Positions 8,483 through 18,440 of a DNA stretch of 60,866 nucleotides are shown here, in pieces; position 1 is the stretch's first letter, and every line of letters starts with the position of its first letter. The notes beneath the pieces are model-generated. The model did no database searches and was not told where the DNA came from. It was given only the letters and a program-made list of their open reading frames with translations. Location of the stretch: the NCBI GenBank assembly GCA_026410415.1, contig JAPMLR010000012.1, positions 1 to 60,866 on the forward strand, written 5' to 3'. Position numbers and translations under genes: made by a program. Source of the DNA: Denitratimonas yunnanensis (SeqCode). Its GTDB lineage: Bacteria > Pseudomonadota > Gammaproteobacteria > Xanthomonadales > Xanthomonadaceae.

Positions 8483-10027
8483 TCAAGCCGCCTCGGATTG
8501 CGCCAGCAACGCGCGGCGACGTTCGAAGCGATTGACCACTTCCAGATACGCCAGCGCGCTGGCTTCGAGCACGTCGGTGGACACCGCACGGCCGTGGTAG
8601 TCGCGACCTTCCGCGTGCACTTTCACGCGCGCCTCACCTTGCGCGTCTTCGCCGGTGGAGAGCGAGCGCACCTGATAATCGGTCAGGCCGAACTGGAAGC
8701 CGGTGGCCAGTTCGATGGCGGTGAACATGGCATGCACCGGGCCATCGCCGACGGCGCTCTGCTTCACATGGCGGCCTGCTTCGTGCACCAGTTCGACCAC
8801 GGCCTCCGGCATGGCCCCTTGCCCGATGCGCCCGCCGATCTGGATCGAGGTGAGACGCCACGGGCCGGTTTCATCACCAGTGGAACCGAGCGCGATGGAT
8901 TCCAGATCGGCGTCGAACACTTCTTTCTTGCGATCGGCCAGTGCCTTGAATGCGGCGAAGGCACGATTGAGCGCGGCCTCGTCCAGCTCATGGCCCAGTG
9001 CCTTGAAGCGATCCGCCAACGCGGCGCGGCCGCTGTGCTTGCCCAGCACCAACGAGGAGCGCGACACACCGACATCCTCGGGCACCATGATTTCGTAGGT
9101 GGCGCGGTTGCGCAGCATGCCGTGCTGATGGATGCCTGATTCGTGTGCGAAGGCATTTTCGCCAACGATGGCCTTGTTGCGCGCAATCTGGCTGCCGGTG
9201 AGCGCAACCAGTTGGCGCGAAACCGGATATAGGCGCTGGGTGCGGATGCGGGTTTGCACGCCGTAAATGCCCGGGCGGGTGCGCAGCGCCATGACGATTT
9301 CTTCCATCGCGGCATTGCCGGCACGTTCGCCGATGCCGTTGATGGTGCACTCCACCTGACGCGCGCCGTTTTCGATCGCAGCCAGCGAATTGGCCACGGC
9401 CAAGCCCAGATCGTCGTGGCAGTGCGAGGACAGGATGATGTTCTCCACCCCGCGCACATGCGCTTTCAGGTAGGCGAACAACGCGCCGTATTCGGCCGGC
9501 ACCGCGTAGCCCACGGTATCGGGAACATTGAGCGTGGTGGCGCCGGCCTGGATCGCGGCTTCAAACGCTTTGACCAGGAATTCGGGATCCGAACGCGAGG
9601 CATCTTCGGCGGAAAACTCCACGTCCGCACACAACGAACGCGCCAGCGAAACATGCTCGGCGATGGAATCGAGCACCTGCTCGCGACTCATCCGCAGCTT
9701 GTGCTCCAGATGCAGATCGGACGTGGCGATGAAGGTGTGGATGCGCGGCGTTTCGGCTGCCTCCACGGCGGCGGCGGCGCGCTCGATGTCATGTCGCTGA
9801 CAACGCGCCAGCGCCGCCACCGAGCTGCCCTTCACGCTGCGTGCGATGGATTGCACGGCGTTGAAATCATCCGGGCTGGCGGCGGCAAAACCGGCTTCGA
9901 TCACGTCCACACCCAACTCGGCAAGCTGCTGGGCAAGAAGGAGCTTTTGCGGCGTGGTCATCGAGCAGCCGGGCGATTGTTCGCCGTCGCGCAGGGTGGT
10001 GTCGAAGATACGTACGTGGTCGCTCAT
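8483..10027 (-). CDS. leuA: 2-isopropylmalate synthase
   Basis: Condenses acetyl-CoA with 2-oxoisovalerate, the entry to leucine synthesis. The 514-residue protein starts MSDHVRIFDTTLRDGEQSPG (catalytic Arg-Asp). It contains the metal-site histidines in SSHCHDDLG, the FAHESGIHQHG motif, and a C-terminal domain of the leucine-binding regulatory type (about residues 390-510), so feedback inhibition is expected. I chose the ATG at 10027 because it directly precedes this N-terminus and has a good AGGAG site a few bases upstream. Confidence 0.97.
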   Translation of the reverse strand: MSDHVRIFDTTLRDGEQSPGCSMTTPQKLLLAQQLAELGVDVIEAGFAAASPDDFNAVQSIARSVKGSSVAALARCQRHDIERAAAAVEAAETPRIHTFIATSDLHLEHKLRMSREQVLDSIAEHVSLARSLCADVEFSAEDASRSDPEFLVKAFEAAIQAGATTLNVPDTVGYAVPAEYGALFAYLKAHVRGVENIILSSHCHDDLGLAVANSLAAIENGARQVECTINGIGERAGNAAMEEIVMALRTRPGIYGVQTRIRTQRLYPVSRQLVALTGSQIARNKAIVGENAFAHESGIHQHGMLRNRATYEIMVPEDVGVSRSSLVLGKHSGRAALADRFKALGHELDEAALNRAFAAFKALADRKKEVFDADLESIALGSTGDETGPWRLTSIQIGGRIGQGAMPEAVVELVHEAGRHVKQSAVGDGPVHAMFTAIELATGFQFGLTDYQVRSLSTGEDAQGEARVKVHAEGRDYHGRAVSTDVLEASALAYLEVVNRFERRRALLAQSEAA

Positions 10028-10087
10028 GGGGTGCTCTCCTTGCAGGTATTGCATGGGTGCGGGCCGCTATCGGCCGCCTCGGGAATG

Positions 10088-10126
10088 CTCCGGTTCGTCA
10101 TCCGCAGGGCGAAGCACGAACCGGAG
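10088..10126. repeat. Strong hairpin between ilvC and leuA
   Basis: A perfect 11-bp stem (CTCCGGTTCGT/ACGAACCGGAG) with a 17-nt loop sits in the 115-bp gap between ilvC and leuA. There is no U-tract on the minus strand. It may attenuate, process or stabilise the mRNA so that ilvDC and leuACD are expressed at different levels. Confidence 0.6.
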
Positions 10127-10142
10127 TTTCCGATGTGGTTGC

Positions 10143-11150
10143 TTATTTCCCGGCCGAAGCCGAATCCTTCAGCCAGCTCATCGAAGCACGCAGGCGCTTG
10201 CCGACTTCCTCGATCGGGTGATCCAGATCCTTCTGCTTGAGCGCCTGATAGTTGGCGCGGCCACTCTTGTGCTCGGCGATCCATTCACGCGCGAACTGGC
10301 CGTCCTGAATTTCGCGCAGCACCTGACGCATCTGCTCGCGCGCATGTGCATCCACCACGCGCGGGCCACGGGTGAGGTCGCCGTATTGCGCGGTTTCGGA
10401 GATGAACTGGTGCATGCGGGTGATGCCGCCTTCGTAGAGCAGATCGACGATCAGCTTCAGCTCGTGCAGACATTCGTAATAGGCGATTTCAGGCTGGTAG
10501 CCGGCTTCCACCAGCGTTTCCCAACCCATGACCACCAACTCGGTGGCGCCGCCGCACAGCACGGCCTGTTCGCCGAACAGATCGGTTTCGGTTTCTTCGG
10601 CGAACGTGGTTTCAAGCACGCCACCACGGGTGCCGCCGATGCCGTCGGCATAGGCCAGCGAGAGTTCCTTGGCCTTGCCGGTAGCGTCCTGATAGATGGC
10701 GAACAGCGACGGCACACCGCGGCCTTCCTCGTACTGGCTGCGCACCAGCGCGCCCGGGCCTTTGGGTGCGACGAGGATCACGTCCAGATCGGTACGCGGG
10801 GTGATCGCACCGAAGTGCACGTTGAAACCGTGAGCGAACAGCAGCGCTGCGCCGGGCTTGGCCAAAGGTGCCACGACTTTTTCGTAGACCTCGGCCTGCA
10901 CCATGTCCGGCGTCAGCAGAGCGATCAAATCAGCCTTGGGAATGGCGTTTTCCGGCGTGTCCACGGCCAGCCCGTCGGCCTGCGCCTGCTTGAAGCTGGC
11001 GCCTTCCGGGCGTGCCGCGATGAGTACGTTGAAGCCGGATTCGTGCAGGTTGCGGGCATGGGCGCGGCCCTGGCTGCCATAGCCGTAGATCACGGTGAGC
11101 TTGTCGCGCAGGGCGGCGGGATTGGCGTCGGCGGAGGTGTAGGTTTTCAT
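10143..11150 (-). CDS. ilvC: Ketol-acid reductoisomerase (class I)
   Basis: Isomerises and reduces acetolactate or acetohydroxybutyrate, a shared valine and isoleucine step. The protein is 335 residues, the short class I form. The Rossmann motif is [15 protein letters not shown], and the following strand-loop [10 protein letters not shown] has the Arg and Ser usually linked with NADPH use. Metal ligands lie in the EAYF-like and C-terminal knotted domain ([14 protein letters not shown]). The ATG at 11150 gives the standard N-terminus [11 protein letters not shown]. The gene follows ilvD by 52 bp. Confidence 0.97.
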   Translation of the reverse strand: MKTYTSADANPAALRDKLTVIYGYGSQGRAHARNLHESGFNVLIAARPEGASFKQAQADGLAVDTPENAIPKADLIALLTPDMVQAEVYEKVVAPLAKPGAALLFAHGFNVHFGAITPRTDLDVILVAPKGPGALVRSQYEEGRGVPSLFAIYQDATGKAKELSLAYADGIGGTRGGVLETTFAEETETDLFGEQAVLCGGATELVVMGWETLVEAGYQPEIAYYECLHELKLIVDLLYEGGITRMHQFISETAQYGDLTRGPRVVDAHAREQMRQVLREIQDGQFAREWIAEHKSGRANYQALKQKDLDHPIEEVGKRLRASMSWLKDSASAGK

Positions 11151-11202
11151 CGGGTTTCCTTCGGGGTGGGATGGGAGAGGCAGGAGTCGGAAGTGGGTGG
11201 AG

Positions 11203-12861
11203 TCAGAAGCGGGCAGGCGGGAAGGCCGTGACAGCGCCTTCGGAAGCGGGTGAAACCAGTGCGGCGTACTTGGCCAGCGCGCCGGAGCGTTCGCGCGGTG
11301 CGGGCGTCCATTCGACCGGACGGGCGTCCAGATCGGCCTCGGTGGAAATCGTGCGGGCCTGCACGTCGATGACGATCTGATCGCCAGTACGCAGCTTGCC
11401 GATGGGGCCGCCGAGCGCAGCCTCAGGGCAAATGTGGCCGACCATGAAACCGTAGGTGGCGCCAGAGAAGCGGCCATCGGTGATGAGCGCGATATCGCCG
11501 CCCAGGCCTTGCCCGACCAGCGCAGCGGTGACGGCCAGCATCTCGCGCATGCCGGGGCCACCGACCGGGCCTTCGCCGCGAATGACGACAACATCGCCGG
11601 CTTGGATCTCACGTTTCTGCACGGCGGCGAAGCAGGCTTCTTCGCCATCGAACACCCGCGCCGTGCCTTCGAATTTCAGCGCCTCGTGCCCGGCCAGTTT
11701 CACCACGCAGCCATCGGGCGCGATGTTGCCGTAGACGATGCCGTAACCGCCGCGTGCCTTGACCGGCGCATCGGCGTGGTAGATCACCTTCTGGCCCTCG
11801 CGCTCGCGGGCTTCGGCGAATTCGGCGAACAGGCTCTTGCCGCTGACGGTGGGCGCGTCCTCGATCAGGCCGGCCTGCATCAGGCGTTGTCCGAGCAGGG
11901 CGGAACCGCCGGCCAGATACATGTCCGGGGCCATGAATCGCCCGCCGGGCTTGAGATCGGCGATGACCGGCGTGCGGCGGCTGATGGCGTCGAATTCGTC
12001 CAGCGCAAAGGAGAAACCGGCCTCACGCGCGATCGCGAGCAAGTGCAGCACGGCATTGGTGGAACCGGCCGTCGCAGTCGCGGCGACGGCGGCATTGCGG
12101 ATGGATTGCGGGGTGACGAAGGCGCGCGCGGAAATGCCTTCGCGCACCAGTTCCATCACGCGCTCGCCACACGCCCGCGCGGCACCGAACTTGGCTGGAT
12201 CAGGTGCGGGAATGTCGTTCAACCCGACCGGTGCGAGGCCGAGGAAGGTTGTCGCCAGCGCCATCGTGTTGGCGGTGAACTGGCCGCCGCACGCGCCCGC
12301 ACCGGGACAGGCCGCGCCTTCGATGGCTTCCAGTTCGACATCGTCGATCTTGCCCGCCGCATGCGCGCCCACGGCCTCGAACACGTCCTGGATGGTGATC
12401 GCCTTGTCCTTGTGGCAACCGGGCAGGATGCTGCCGCCGTACAGCATGAGGCCGGGCAGATCGAGCCGCGCCAGCGCCATGGCGGCGGCGGGAATGGTCT
12501 TGTCGCAGCCACACAGCACCACCACGCCATCCAGACAATGGCCGCGCACGGCCAGTTCGATGGAATCGGCGATCAACTCGCGCGAGGCCAGCGAGGCTTT
12601 CATGCCGGGGCTGCCCATGGCGATGCCGTCGGTCACGGCGATGGTGTTGAACTCGATCGGGGTGCCACCGGCGGCTTTCACGCCCTCGCGCACGTGCTGG
12701 GCCAGGTCGCGCAGGTTGAGGTTGCAGGGCGAAACATCCGACCAGCTGTGCACCACGGCAATCAACGGCTTCTTGATGTCCTGCGCGGTGAGGCCAGTGG
12801 CACGCAGCATGGCGCGGGCGGCGGCGTGATCGGGTCCGGATTTGATGGCATCACTGTGCAT
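11203..12861 (-). CDS. ilvD: Dihydroxy-acid dehydratase
   Basis: Dehydrates dihydroxy acids to the 2-oxo acid precursors of valine and isoleucine. At 552 residues it is of the shorter type; the E. coli enzyme is 616. Cysteines expected for Fe-S cluster binding lie in [23 protein letters not shown] and [15 protein letters not shown] placed the start at the ATG at 12861 ([11 protein letters not shown]), which follows the leader terminator hairpin by about 65 bp. A longer start would overlap that hairpin. It is the first structural gene of the cluster. Confidence 0.95.
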   Translation of the reverse strand: MHSDAIKSGPDHAAARAMLRATGLTAQDIKKPLIAVVHSWSDVSPCNLNLRDLAQHVREGVKAAGGTPIEFNTIAVTDGIAMGSPGMKASLASRELIADSIELAVRGHCLDGVVVLCGCDKTIPAAAMALARLDLPGLMLYGGSILPGCHKDKAITIQDVFEAVGAHAAGKIDDVELEAIEGAACPGAGACGGQFTANTMALATTFLGLAPVGLNDIPAPDPAKFGAARACGERVMELVREGISARAFVTPQSIRNAAVAATATAGSTNAVLHLLAIAREAGFSFALDEFDAISRRTPVIADLKPGGRFMAPDMYLAGGSALLGQRLMQAGLIEDAPTVSGKSLFAEFAEAREREGQKVIYHADAPVKARGGYGIVYGNIAPDGCVVKLAGHEALKFEGTARVFDGEEACFAAVQKREIQAGDVVVIRGEGPVGGPGMREMLAVTAALVGQGLGGDIALITDGRFSGATYGFMVGHICPEAALGGPIGKLRTGDQIVIDVQARTISTEADLDARPVEWTPAPRERSGALAKYAALVSPASEGAVTAFPPARF

Positions 12862-12925
12862 GGCTGCTTGGCGTCGCTGTCTGGGGTGGTGGGAAGGCGT
12901 TGGCTGTGTCGGGGCCAGATACGAG

Positions 12926-12957
12926 AAACCCCGCATCGGCTTCCCGGTGCGGGGTTT
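12926..12957 (-). terminator. Attenuator-type hairpin upstream of ilvD
   Basis: On the minus strand a strong stem AAACCCCGCA/TGCGGGGTTT, extended by CGG/CCG around a GAAG loop, is followed by TTTCTCGT. It stands between the leader peptide and ilvD, exactly where a regulated terminator would sit. The U-run is short, so termination efficiency is uncertain. Confidence 0.7.
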
Positions 12958-12981
12958 CGGTGTCTTGGGGTCTTCTTCAGT

Positions 12982-13092
12982 TCAGGCCCAAGTCGCCGTT
13001 CCGCACGGATGTCGGCTAATGAGTCGAAGGAGAAGCAGGAAGCGGCTGTTGGGCGCTTGCGACTTCGGGCGATGGGGTGATGAAAAGGCCAT
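12982..13092 (-). CDS. ilvL: Leader peptide of the ilv-leu cluster
   Basis: A 36-codon reading frame begins with the ATG at 13092 and ends in TGA at 12982-12984. Residues 18-25 are F-L-L-L-L-R-L-I, giving five leucine codons and one isoleucine codon within eight. This is the signature of ilv/leu leader peptides, in which ribosome stalling at the control codons prevents formation of the downstream terminator (12926-12957). No good Shine-Dalgarno precedes the ATG, and the presumed promoter would start transcription almost at it, so the leader may be translated from a leaderless transcript. The frame and hairpin are seen; the mechanism is inferred from known operons. Confidence 0.75.
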   Translation of the reverse strand: MAFSSPHRPKSQAPNSRFLLLLRLISRHPCGTATWA

Positions 13093-13099
13093 GGCCCCG

Positions 13100-13129
13100 A
13101 TGCTGGATCGCCCTCTTTCGCGATGTCAA
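13100..13129 (-). promoter_or_regulatory. Candidate sigma-70 promoter of the ilv-leu leader
   Basis: On the minus strand a perfect -35 TTGACA (13129-13124) is followed after 18 nt by CAGCAT, a weak -10. It directly precedes the leader peptide. The predicted start site lies within a base or two of the leader ATG. Confidence 0.45.
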
Positions 13130-13138
13130 GCCCTCACC

Positions 13139-13190
13139 CCAGGTTTTTGCCGCAGTGCAGCGAAAACCCTGCGGTGGCGGGGAAAACCGC
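13139..13190. repeat. Imperfect hairpin upstream of the ilv-leu promoter
   Basis: GGTTTTTGCCGCAG can pair with CTGCGGTGGCGGGGAAAACC with small bulges. It lies between the divergent ilv-leu leader and the UDG-like gene. The first bases (CCCTCACCCCA at about 13130) resemble the beginning of the 4518 and 6383 repeats, but the stem is different. Function unknown. Confidence 0.4.
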
Positions 13191-13327
13191 ATAACGACGC
13201 AGTCGGCAACACCTCCGTCGATTCCGCCGATTACGCGGTTCGGCGAAAAAATGAACGTGTGTTCAGTCAAAAGTGTCATGTGGCGGCGCAGTATTTGGCT
13301 CCACGTCTCGCAAGGAGGTGAAGCACC

Positions 13328-14005
13328 ATGGACACGGCTTTTGCCCGTCGCATGCTGTCGCGCCTGGAGCCTTGGCTGCACACCCTGCAGGGGTTCCACG
13401 ACCGTGCCAACGCCCATGCGCTGTACGATCCAGCCACGCCGGCCGGGCGTATCCGTTTGGCCAATCTCCAGACCTTCCTGAAGCAACTGCTGCCATGGCG
13501 GCCCACGGTGCTTCTGATCGGCGAAGCCCCCGGCTATCGCGGCGCGTGGCGTACCGGCGTCAACTTCTGTTCGGAAAAAATCATGATGGGGCCGAAGGAT
13601 CGTTTCGGCCTGTTCGGCGGTGAGGCCGCCGGTTACCGACTGATCGCCGAAGGCGAAAAGCTCCACGGCGAGGCCAGCGCCACCGTGGTGCAGCGCGTAT
13701 TTCAGGAATTGCCCTGCCTGCCTCTGGTGTGGCCCGCATTGCCACTGCATCCGCACCAGCCCGGCGTGGACGAATCCAACCGCACGCCAACGCCGGCGGA
13801 ACTGCGCCGCGATGCCCTGCCGCAACTCGAACAACTGATTGCGCTTTACCAGCCGCGCCACATCGCCGCTGTCGGCAACATCGGCATGAGCTGCCTCGAA
13901 ACGCTGGGCATCACCGCCACCAAGATCCGCCATCCCGCGCATGGCGGCGGCCCGGCGTTCCGCGATGGCTTGCTGGCGTTGATGCGGGACATCCATCGGC
14001 ATTGA
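13328..14005 (+). CDS. Uracil-DNA glycosylase superfamily protein
   Basis: A 225-residue protein. The strand-loop VLLIGEAPGYRGAWRTGVNF (about residues 60-79) matches the uracil-pocket motif of the UDG superfamily (GEAPG...G..F). The C-terminal IRHPAHGGGPAF corresponds to the HP.. motif that clamps DNA. The Fe-S cysteines of families 4 and 5 are not obvious, so the subfamily and activity are uncertain. A textbook Shine-Dalgarno, AAGGAGGTG, lies 7 nt before the ATG. It is divergent from the ilv-leu leader and monocistronic. Confidence 0.75.
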   Translation: MDTAFARRMLSRLEPWLHTLQGFHDRANAHALYDPATPAGRIRLANLQTFLKQLLPWRPTVLLIGEAPGYRGAWRTGVNFCSEKIMMGPKDRFGLFGGEAAGYRLIAEGEKLHGEASATVVQRVFQELPCLPLVWPALPLHPHQPGVDESNRTPTPAELRRDALPQLEQLIALYQPRHIAAVGNIGMSCLETLGITATKIRHPAHGGGPAFRDGLLALMRDIHRH

Positions 14006-14175
14006 CCATGCCTTTCGGCAGATGTCCGTGTGCGACATGCACGCTAGATTGACAAACCCCTTTCAATGCAGTCGTTCACCTCAGCCGACAGCAACCTGCG
14101 CAGCCGCCGCCCCGCTGGTGATTTCCCTGCCGCCCCGTCAGGTGCGGTGCGCGTCGCGCGACTCCAGGAGTTTTC

Positions 14176-15357
14176 ATGCCTGCCGATACGTCCCGTTCGT
14201 TCCGTCGCTTGCGCCCGTTCGTGTGGTTGCTGGGCGGCGCGCTTGTCGTCACCGCCGGCATCATTGCGTGGCAGAAACTCGGTCCGCAGCCGGCGCCGAC
14301 GCAGCAGCAGCGCTGGCGCTCGATGGGTGCCATGGCGATTCCGGTGCGGGTGGCCGAGGCGGTGCGCGAGGAGCTGGATCTCCATCTGAAGGCGCTGGGC
14401 ACCGCCACGGCACTCAATACCGTCACGGTACGCAGCCGCGTGGACGGCGAGCTGGTCGAGATCGCGTTCGAAGAAGGTCAGAGCGTTGCAGCCGGCGATC
14501 TGCTGGCGCGCATCGATCCACGGCCTTACGAGGTGCGTCTGGCGCAGGCGCAAGGCCAGCAGGCGCAGAATCTGGCGCAGCTCGACAACGCCCGCACCGA
14601 ACTGGCGCGTTATCGCGATCTGGCCGCGAAGGGCCATGTCGCCGCCCAGCAGCTCTCGGCGCAGGAAGCGCTGGTGCGCGAGTACGAAGCGCGCCGCCAG
14701 TCCGACCAGGCCAGCGTCGATGACGCGCGCTTGCAGCTGTCCTATACCCGCATCGTCGCCCCGATTTCGGGTCGCGTCGGCCTTCGCAACGTCGATGTCG
14801 GGAACCTGGTACGCGCCGGCGATGCGGAAGGATTGATCACCATCACCCAGCTCGCGCCGATCAGCGTGTTGTTCTCGGTGCCGGAAACCGAGTTGCCGCG
14901 TCTGCTGGATGCGGTTCGCGCCGATCCGGCACTGGCGGTGGACGCATGGGATCGCGACGAACGCCAGGTCCTGGCACGCGGCACTCTGGCGAGTCTGGAC
15001 AACCGCATCGACACGCAGACCGGCACGCTGCGCTTGCGCGCGCAGTTTTCCAACGACGATGCGCGCCTGTTCCCGAACCAGTTCGTCAACGTGCGCCTGC
15101 GCGTGAGCCGCGAAGTTGCCGTGACGATCCCGAATGCGGCGGTGCAGTACGGCAGCAATGGCAGCTACGTGTTCGTGGTCGATGCCGAAAGCAAGGTGTC
15201 GGTGCGCAATCTCGTGCTCGGTGCGAGCGAGGGCGAGCGTGTGGTCGTGCTCGACGGGCTGCAGGCCGGTGAGCGCGTGGTGCTGGAAGGGTTGGATCGC
15301 CTGCGCGAAGGCAGCGCCGTGCTGGTGGTCGAGGACGACGGCGCGACGACGCCATGA
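14176..15357 (+). CDS. mdtA: RND efflux periplasmic adaptor subunit (MdtA-like)
   Basis: A membrane fusion protein of 393 residues that should link the RND pumps to an outer-membrane channel. There is an N-terminal membrane anchor (residues 15-35), a barrel-sandwich/lipoyl half ([20 protein letters not shown]), an alpha-hairpin (about 120-185), then the matching half [20 protein letters not shown] and a beta-barrel region. An AGGAG site precedes the ATG. It overlaps the next gene by 4 bp (ATGA). The adaptor followed by two different RND genes is the MdtABC arrangement. No TolC-like gene is adjacent, so an outer-membrane factor must come from elsewhere. Confidence 0.92.
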   Translation: MPADTSRSFRRLRPFVWLLGGALVVTAGIIAWQKLGPQPAPTQQQRWRSMGAMAIPVRVAEAVREELDLHLKALGTATALNTVTVRSRVDGELVEIAFEEGQSVAAGDLLARIDPRPYEVRLAQAQGQQAQNLAQLDNARTELARYRDLAAKGHVAAQQLSAQEALVREYEARRQSDQASVDDARLQLSYTRIVAPISGRVGLRNVDVGNLVRAGDAEGLITITQLAPISVLFSVPETELPRLLDAVRADPALAVDAWDRDERQVLARGTLASLDNRIDTQTGTLRLRAQFSNDDARLFPNQFVNVRLRVSREVAVTIPNAAVQYGSNGSYVFVVDAESKVSVRNLVLGASEGERVVVLDGLQAGERVVLEGLDRLREGSAVLVVEDDGATTP

Positions 15358-18300
15358 ATCTCTCGCGCCCGTTCATCGAGCGCCCGGTAGCCACCACGCT
15401 GCTGATGATCGCGCTGCTGCTGTCCGGCGTGCTGGCCTATCGCCTGCTGCCGGTCGCGGCCTTGCCGCAGGTGGACTACCCGATCATCCAGGTCACCACG
15501 CTGTACCCCGGCGCCAGCCCTACCGTGATGACGAGTGCGGTCACGGCGCCGCTGGAGCGGCGCTTTGGCCAGATTCCGGGGCTCAAGCAGATGTCGTCGA
15601 CCAGTTCCGGCGGCGCGTCGGTGGTGACGCTGCAATTCGGACTGGATGTGGACATCGGCGTGGCCGAACAGGAAGTCCAGGCCGCGATCAGCGCCGCCGG
15701 CAGCTTCCTGCCGAACGATCTGCCGGTGCCGCCGATCTATCGCAAGGTCAATCCAGCCGATACGCCGATCCTGACATTGGCTGTCACCTCGGCCACCCGC
15801 CCGCTGCCGGAAATCTACGATCTGGTGGACACGCGCATGGCGCAACGGCTGGCGCAGATTCCCGGCGTGGGCCTGGTGAGTCTGGCCGGTGGGCAGCGCC
15901 CGGCCGTGCGCATCGAGGTGAATCCGGTGGCGCTGGCGGCCGCCGGGTTGAGTACCAGCGACATCCGTCGCGCCATTTCCGCGGCCAACGTGAACCTGCC
16001 GAAGGGCAGTTTCGACGGGCCGACCCGCGCGGTGATGCTCGATGCCAATGATCAGATGCGGTCGATCGAGGAATATCGCGACCTGGTACTGACCTGGCGC
16101 GATGGCGCGATGCTGCGCCTTGGCGACGTCGCCACGGTGGAGGAAGGCCCGGAAAACCGCTTTCTCGCGGCTTGGTCGGGCAGCACGCCGGCGGTATTGG
16201 TCAACATCCAGCGTCAACCCGGCGCCAACGTGATCGAGGTGGTCGATGCGGTTCGCGCGCTGCTGCCGCGCCTCACCGCGACGCTGCCGCGCGGCGTGGA
16301 CGTGACCGTGCTGTCGGATCGCACCGAGTCGATCCGCGCCTCGATCCGTGGCGTGCAGAAGGAACTGGTCATCGCGATCTCGCTGGTGGTGATGGTGACC
16401 TTCGTGTTCCTGCGCACCATCCCGGCCACGATCATTCCCTCGATCGCGGTGCCGCTGTCGCTGGTGGGCACGTTCGGGGTGATGTACCTCGCCGGGTTCT
16501 CGCTCAACAACCTGACCCTGATGGCGTTGACGATTGCCACCGGCTTCGTCGTCGATGACGCGATCGTGATGCTGGAAAACATCGCGCGCCATCTCGAAGC
16601 CGGTGAAAAACCGATGCAGGCCGCACTCAAGGGCGCCAGGCAGATCGGTTTCACCTTGATTTCCCTGACGCTGTCGTTGATCGCGGTGCTGATCCCGCTG
16701 CTGTTCATGGCCGACGTCGTGGGCCGGTTGTTCCACGAATTCGCGATCACGCTGGCGGTGGCGATCGGGCTTTCGCTGGTGGTGTCGCTGACGTTGACTC
16801 CGATGCTGTGCGCCTACTTTCTCAAGCGCCAGAGCGAGCATGCCTCGCATGACAGCCACAAGCAGGGCGACATGTTCGACAAGGTGATCGACGCTTATGA
16901 TCGCGGGCTGCATTGGGTGCTCGATCGCCAGCCGCTGATGTTGATCGCCACGCTGGTCACCCTCGCGCTGACTGCGCTGCTGTATCTCGCCGTACCCAAA
17001 GGCTTCTTCCCGCTGCAGGATGCCGGCCTGATCCAGGGCATCAGCGAGGCGCCGCAATCGGTGTCGTTTGCCGCGATGGCGCAGCGCCAGCAAGCCTTGG
17101 CCGATGTCGTGCTGGACGACCCGGACGTGGCGAGCCTGTCCTCGTTCATCGGTGTGGACGGCACGAATGCGACGCTCAATACCGGGCGCATGCTGATCGA
17201 ACTCGAGCCGCATGCGGCACGCGACGCCAGCGCGGCGCAGGTGATCGAGCGCCTGCGGGAAAAGGTGGCTGCGGTGCCCGGCATCGCGCTGTACCTGCAA
17301 CCGGTGCAGGAGCTGTCGATCGAAGACCGCATCAGCCGGACCCAGTACCAGTTCAGCCTCTCCAGCCCCGATTTCGAGGCGCTGGCCGAATGGACGCCGC
17401 GCCTCGTGGCGCAGTTGCAGGCGTTGCCGCAATTGCAGGACGTGGCGAGCGATCTTGCCGATCAGGGGTCGCAGGCCTACCTCACCATCGATCGTGCGGC
17501 GGCCGCACGTCTGGGCATCCGTGCCGCCGACATCGCCGAAGCGTTGTACGACGCCTTCGGCCAGCGTCAGATCTCGACCATCTTCACCCAGGCCAACCAG
17601 TACCGCGTGGTGCTGGAAGCGATGCCGCAGTTCGCGTTGGATCCGTCGGCGCTCGAACGTATCCGGGTGCCGTCCGTCTCGGGCACGCCGGTGGCGTTGT
17701 CGGGCATTGCGCGTGTGGAGGAGCGCCCGAGTGCGTTGCTGCGCAACCATATCGGCCAGTTCCCCGCGACGACGATCTCGTTCAACCTCGCGCCCGGCGC
17801 CTCGTTGGGTGAAGCCGTGGCCGCGATCGAGGCGGCGCAGGTCGAGATCGATCTGCCGGCAAGCATCGAATCGCGCTTCCAGGGGGCGGCCGAAGCCTTC
17901 CGCGCCTCGCTGTCGTCGACGTTGTGGCTGATTCTCGCGGCCGTCGCGGTGATGTACATCGTGCTCGGCGTGCTCTACGAAAGCTTCATCCACCCGGTGA
18001 CGATCCTGTCGACGTTGCCCTCGGCCACGGTCGGCGCGCTCGCGGCGCTGCTGGTCACCGGCGGCAGTCTGGATCTGATCGCCATCATCGGCGTGATCCT
18101 CTTGATCGGGCTGGTCAAGAAGAACGCGATCATGATGATCGACTTCGCGCTTGAGGCCGAACGCAACGAAGGCATGAGCCCGCGCGATGCCATTCACAAG
18201 GCCGCGCTGCTGCGCTTCCGCCCGATCCTGATGACCACGCTGGCGGCATTGTTCGGCGCGGTCCCGCTGATGCTCGCCACCGGCTCCGGCGCGGAACTGC

Positions 18301-18440
18301 GCCAGCCGCTGGGATTGGTGATGGTCGGCGGCCTGATCGTGAGTCAGGTGCTGACCCTGTTCACCACGCCGGTCATTTATCTGTTCTTCGACCGGCTCGC
18401 ACGCAAGCCGGCCAGTGCGGCAGATGCGAGCCATGCATGA
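15354..18440 (+). CDS. mdtB: RND efflux permease, MdtB-like
   Basis: An inner-membrane proton-driven exporter of 1028 residues, the usual HAE-1 size with 12 membrane segments and two periplasmic loops. It begins [17 protein letters not shown], typical of MdtB/MdtC. The proton-relay aspartates are in [14 protein letters not shown] in TM4, and the conserved lysine is in [14 protein letters not shown] in TM10. In E. coli, MdtB and MdtC form a heterotrimer exporting bile salts, novobiocin and similar compounds. The substrate here is unknown. Confidence 0.93.
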   Translation: MNLSRPFIERPVATTLLMIALLLSGVLAYRLLPVAALPQVDYPIIQVTTLYPGASPTVMTSAVTAPLERRFGQIPGLKQMSSTSSGGASVVTLQFGLDVDIGVAEQEVQAAISAAGSFLPNDLPVPPIYRKVNPADTPILTLAVTSATRPLPEIYDLVDTRMAQRLAQIPGVGLVSLAGGQRPAVRIEVNPVALAAAGLSTSDIRRAISAANVNLPKGSFDGPTRAVMLDANDQMRSIEEYRDLVLTWRDGAMLRLGDVATVEEGPENRFLAAWSGSTPAVLVNIQRQPGANVIEVVDAVRALLPRLTATLPRGVDVTVLSDRTESIRASIRGVQKELVIAISLVVMVTFVFLRTIPATIIPSIAVPLSLVGTFGVMYLAGFSLNNLTLMALTIATGFVVDDAIVMLENIARHLEAGEKPMQAALKGARQIGFTLISLTLSLIAVLIPLLFMADVVGRLFHEFAITLAVAIGLSLVVSLTLTPMLCAYFLKRQSEHASHDSHKQGDMFDKVIDAYDRGLHWVLDRQPLMLIATLVTLALTALLYLAVPKGFFPLQDAGLIQGISEAPQSVSFAAMAQRQQALADVVLDDPDVASLSSFIGVDGTNATLNTGRMLIELEPHAARDASAAQVIERLREKVAAVPGIALYLQPVQELSIEDRISRTQYQFSLSSPDFEALAEWTPRLVAQLQALPQLQDVASDLADQGSQAYLTIDRAAAARLGIRAADIAEALYDAFGQRQISTIFTQANQYRVVLEAMPQFALDPSALERIRVPSVSGTPVALSGIARVEERPSALLRNHIGQFPATTISFNLAPGASLGEAVAAIEAAQVEIDLPASIESRFQGAAEAFRASLSSTLWLILAAVAVMYIVLGVLYESFIHPVTILSTLPSATVGALAALLVTGGSLDLIAIIGVILLIGLVKKNAIMMIDFALEAERNEGMSPRDAIHKAALLRFRPILMTTLAALFGAVPLMLATGSGAELRQPLGLVMVGGLIVSQVLTLFTTPVIYLFFDRLARKPASAADASHA

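Noticed and set aside
13139..13190. Third copy of the CCCTCAC hairpin repeat
   Set aside because: Only the first 11 bases match the 4518 and 6383 copies and the stem is different, so it is listed as a separate hairpin.
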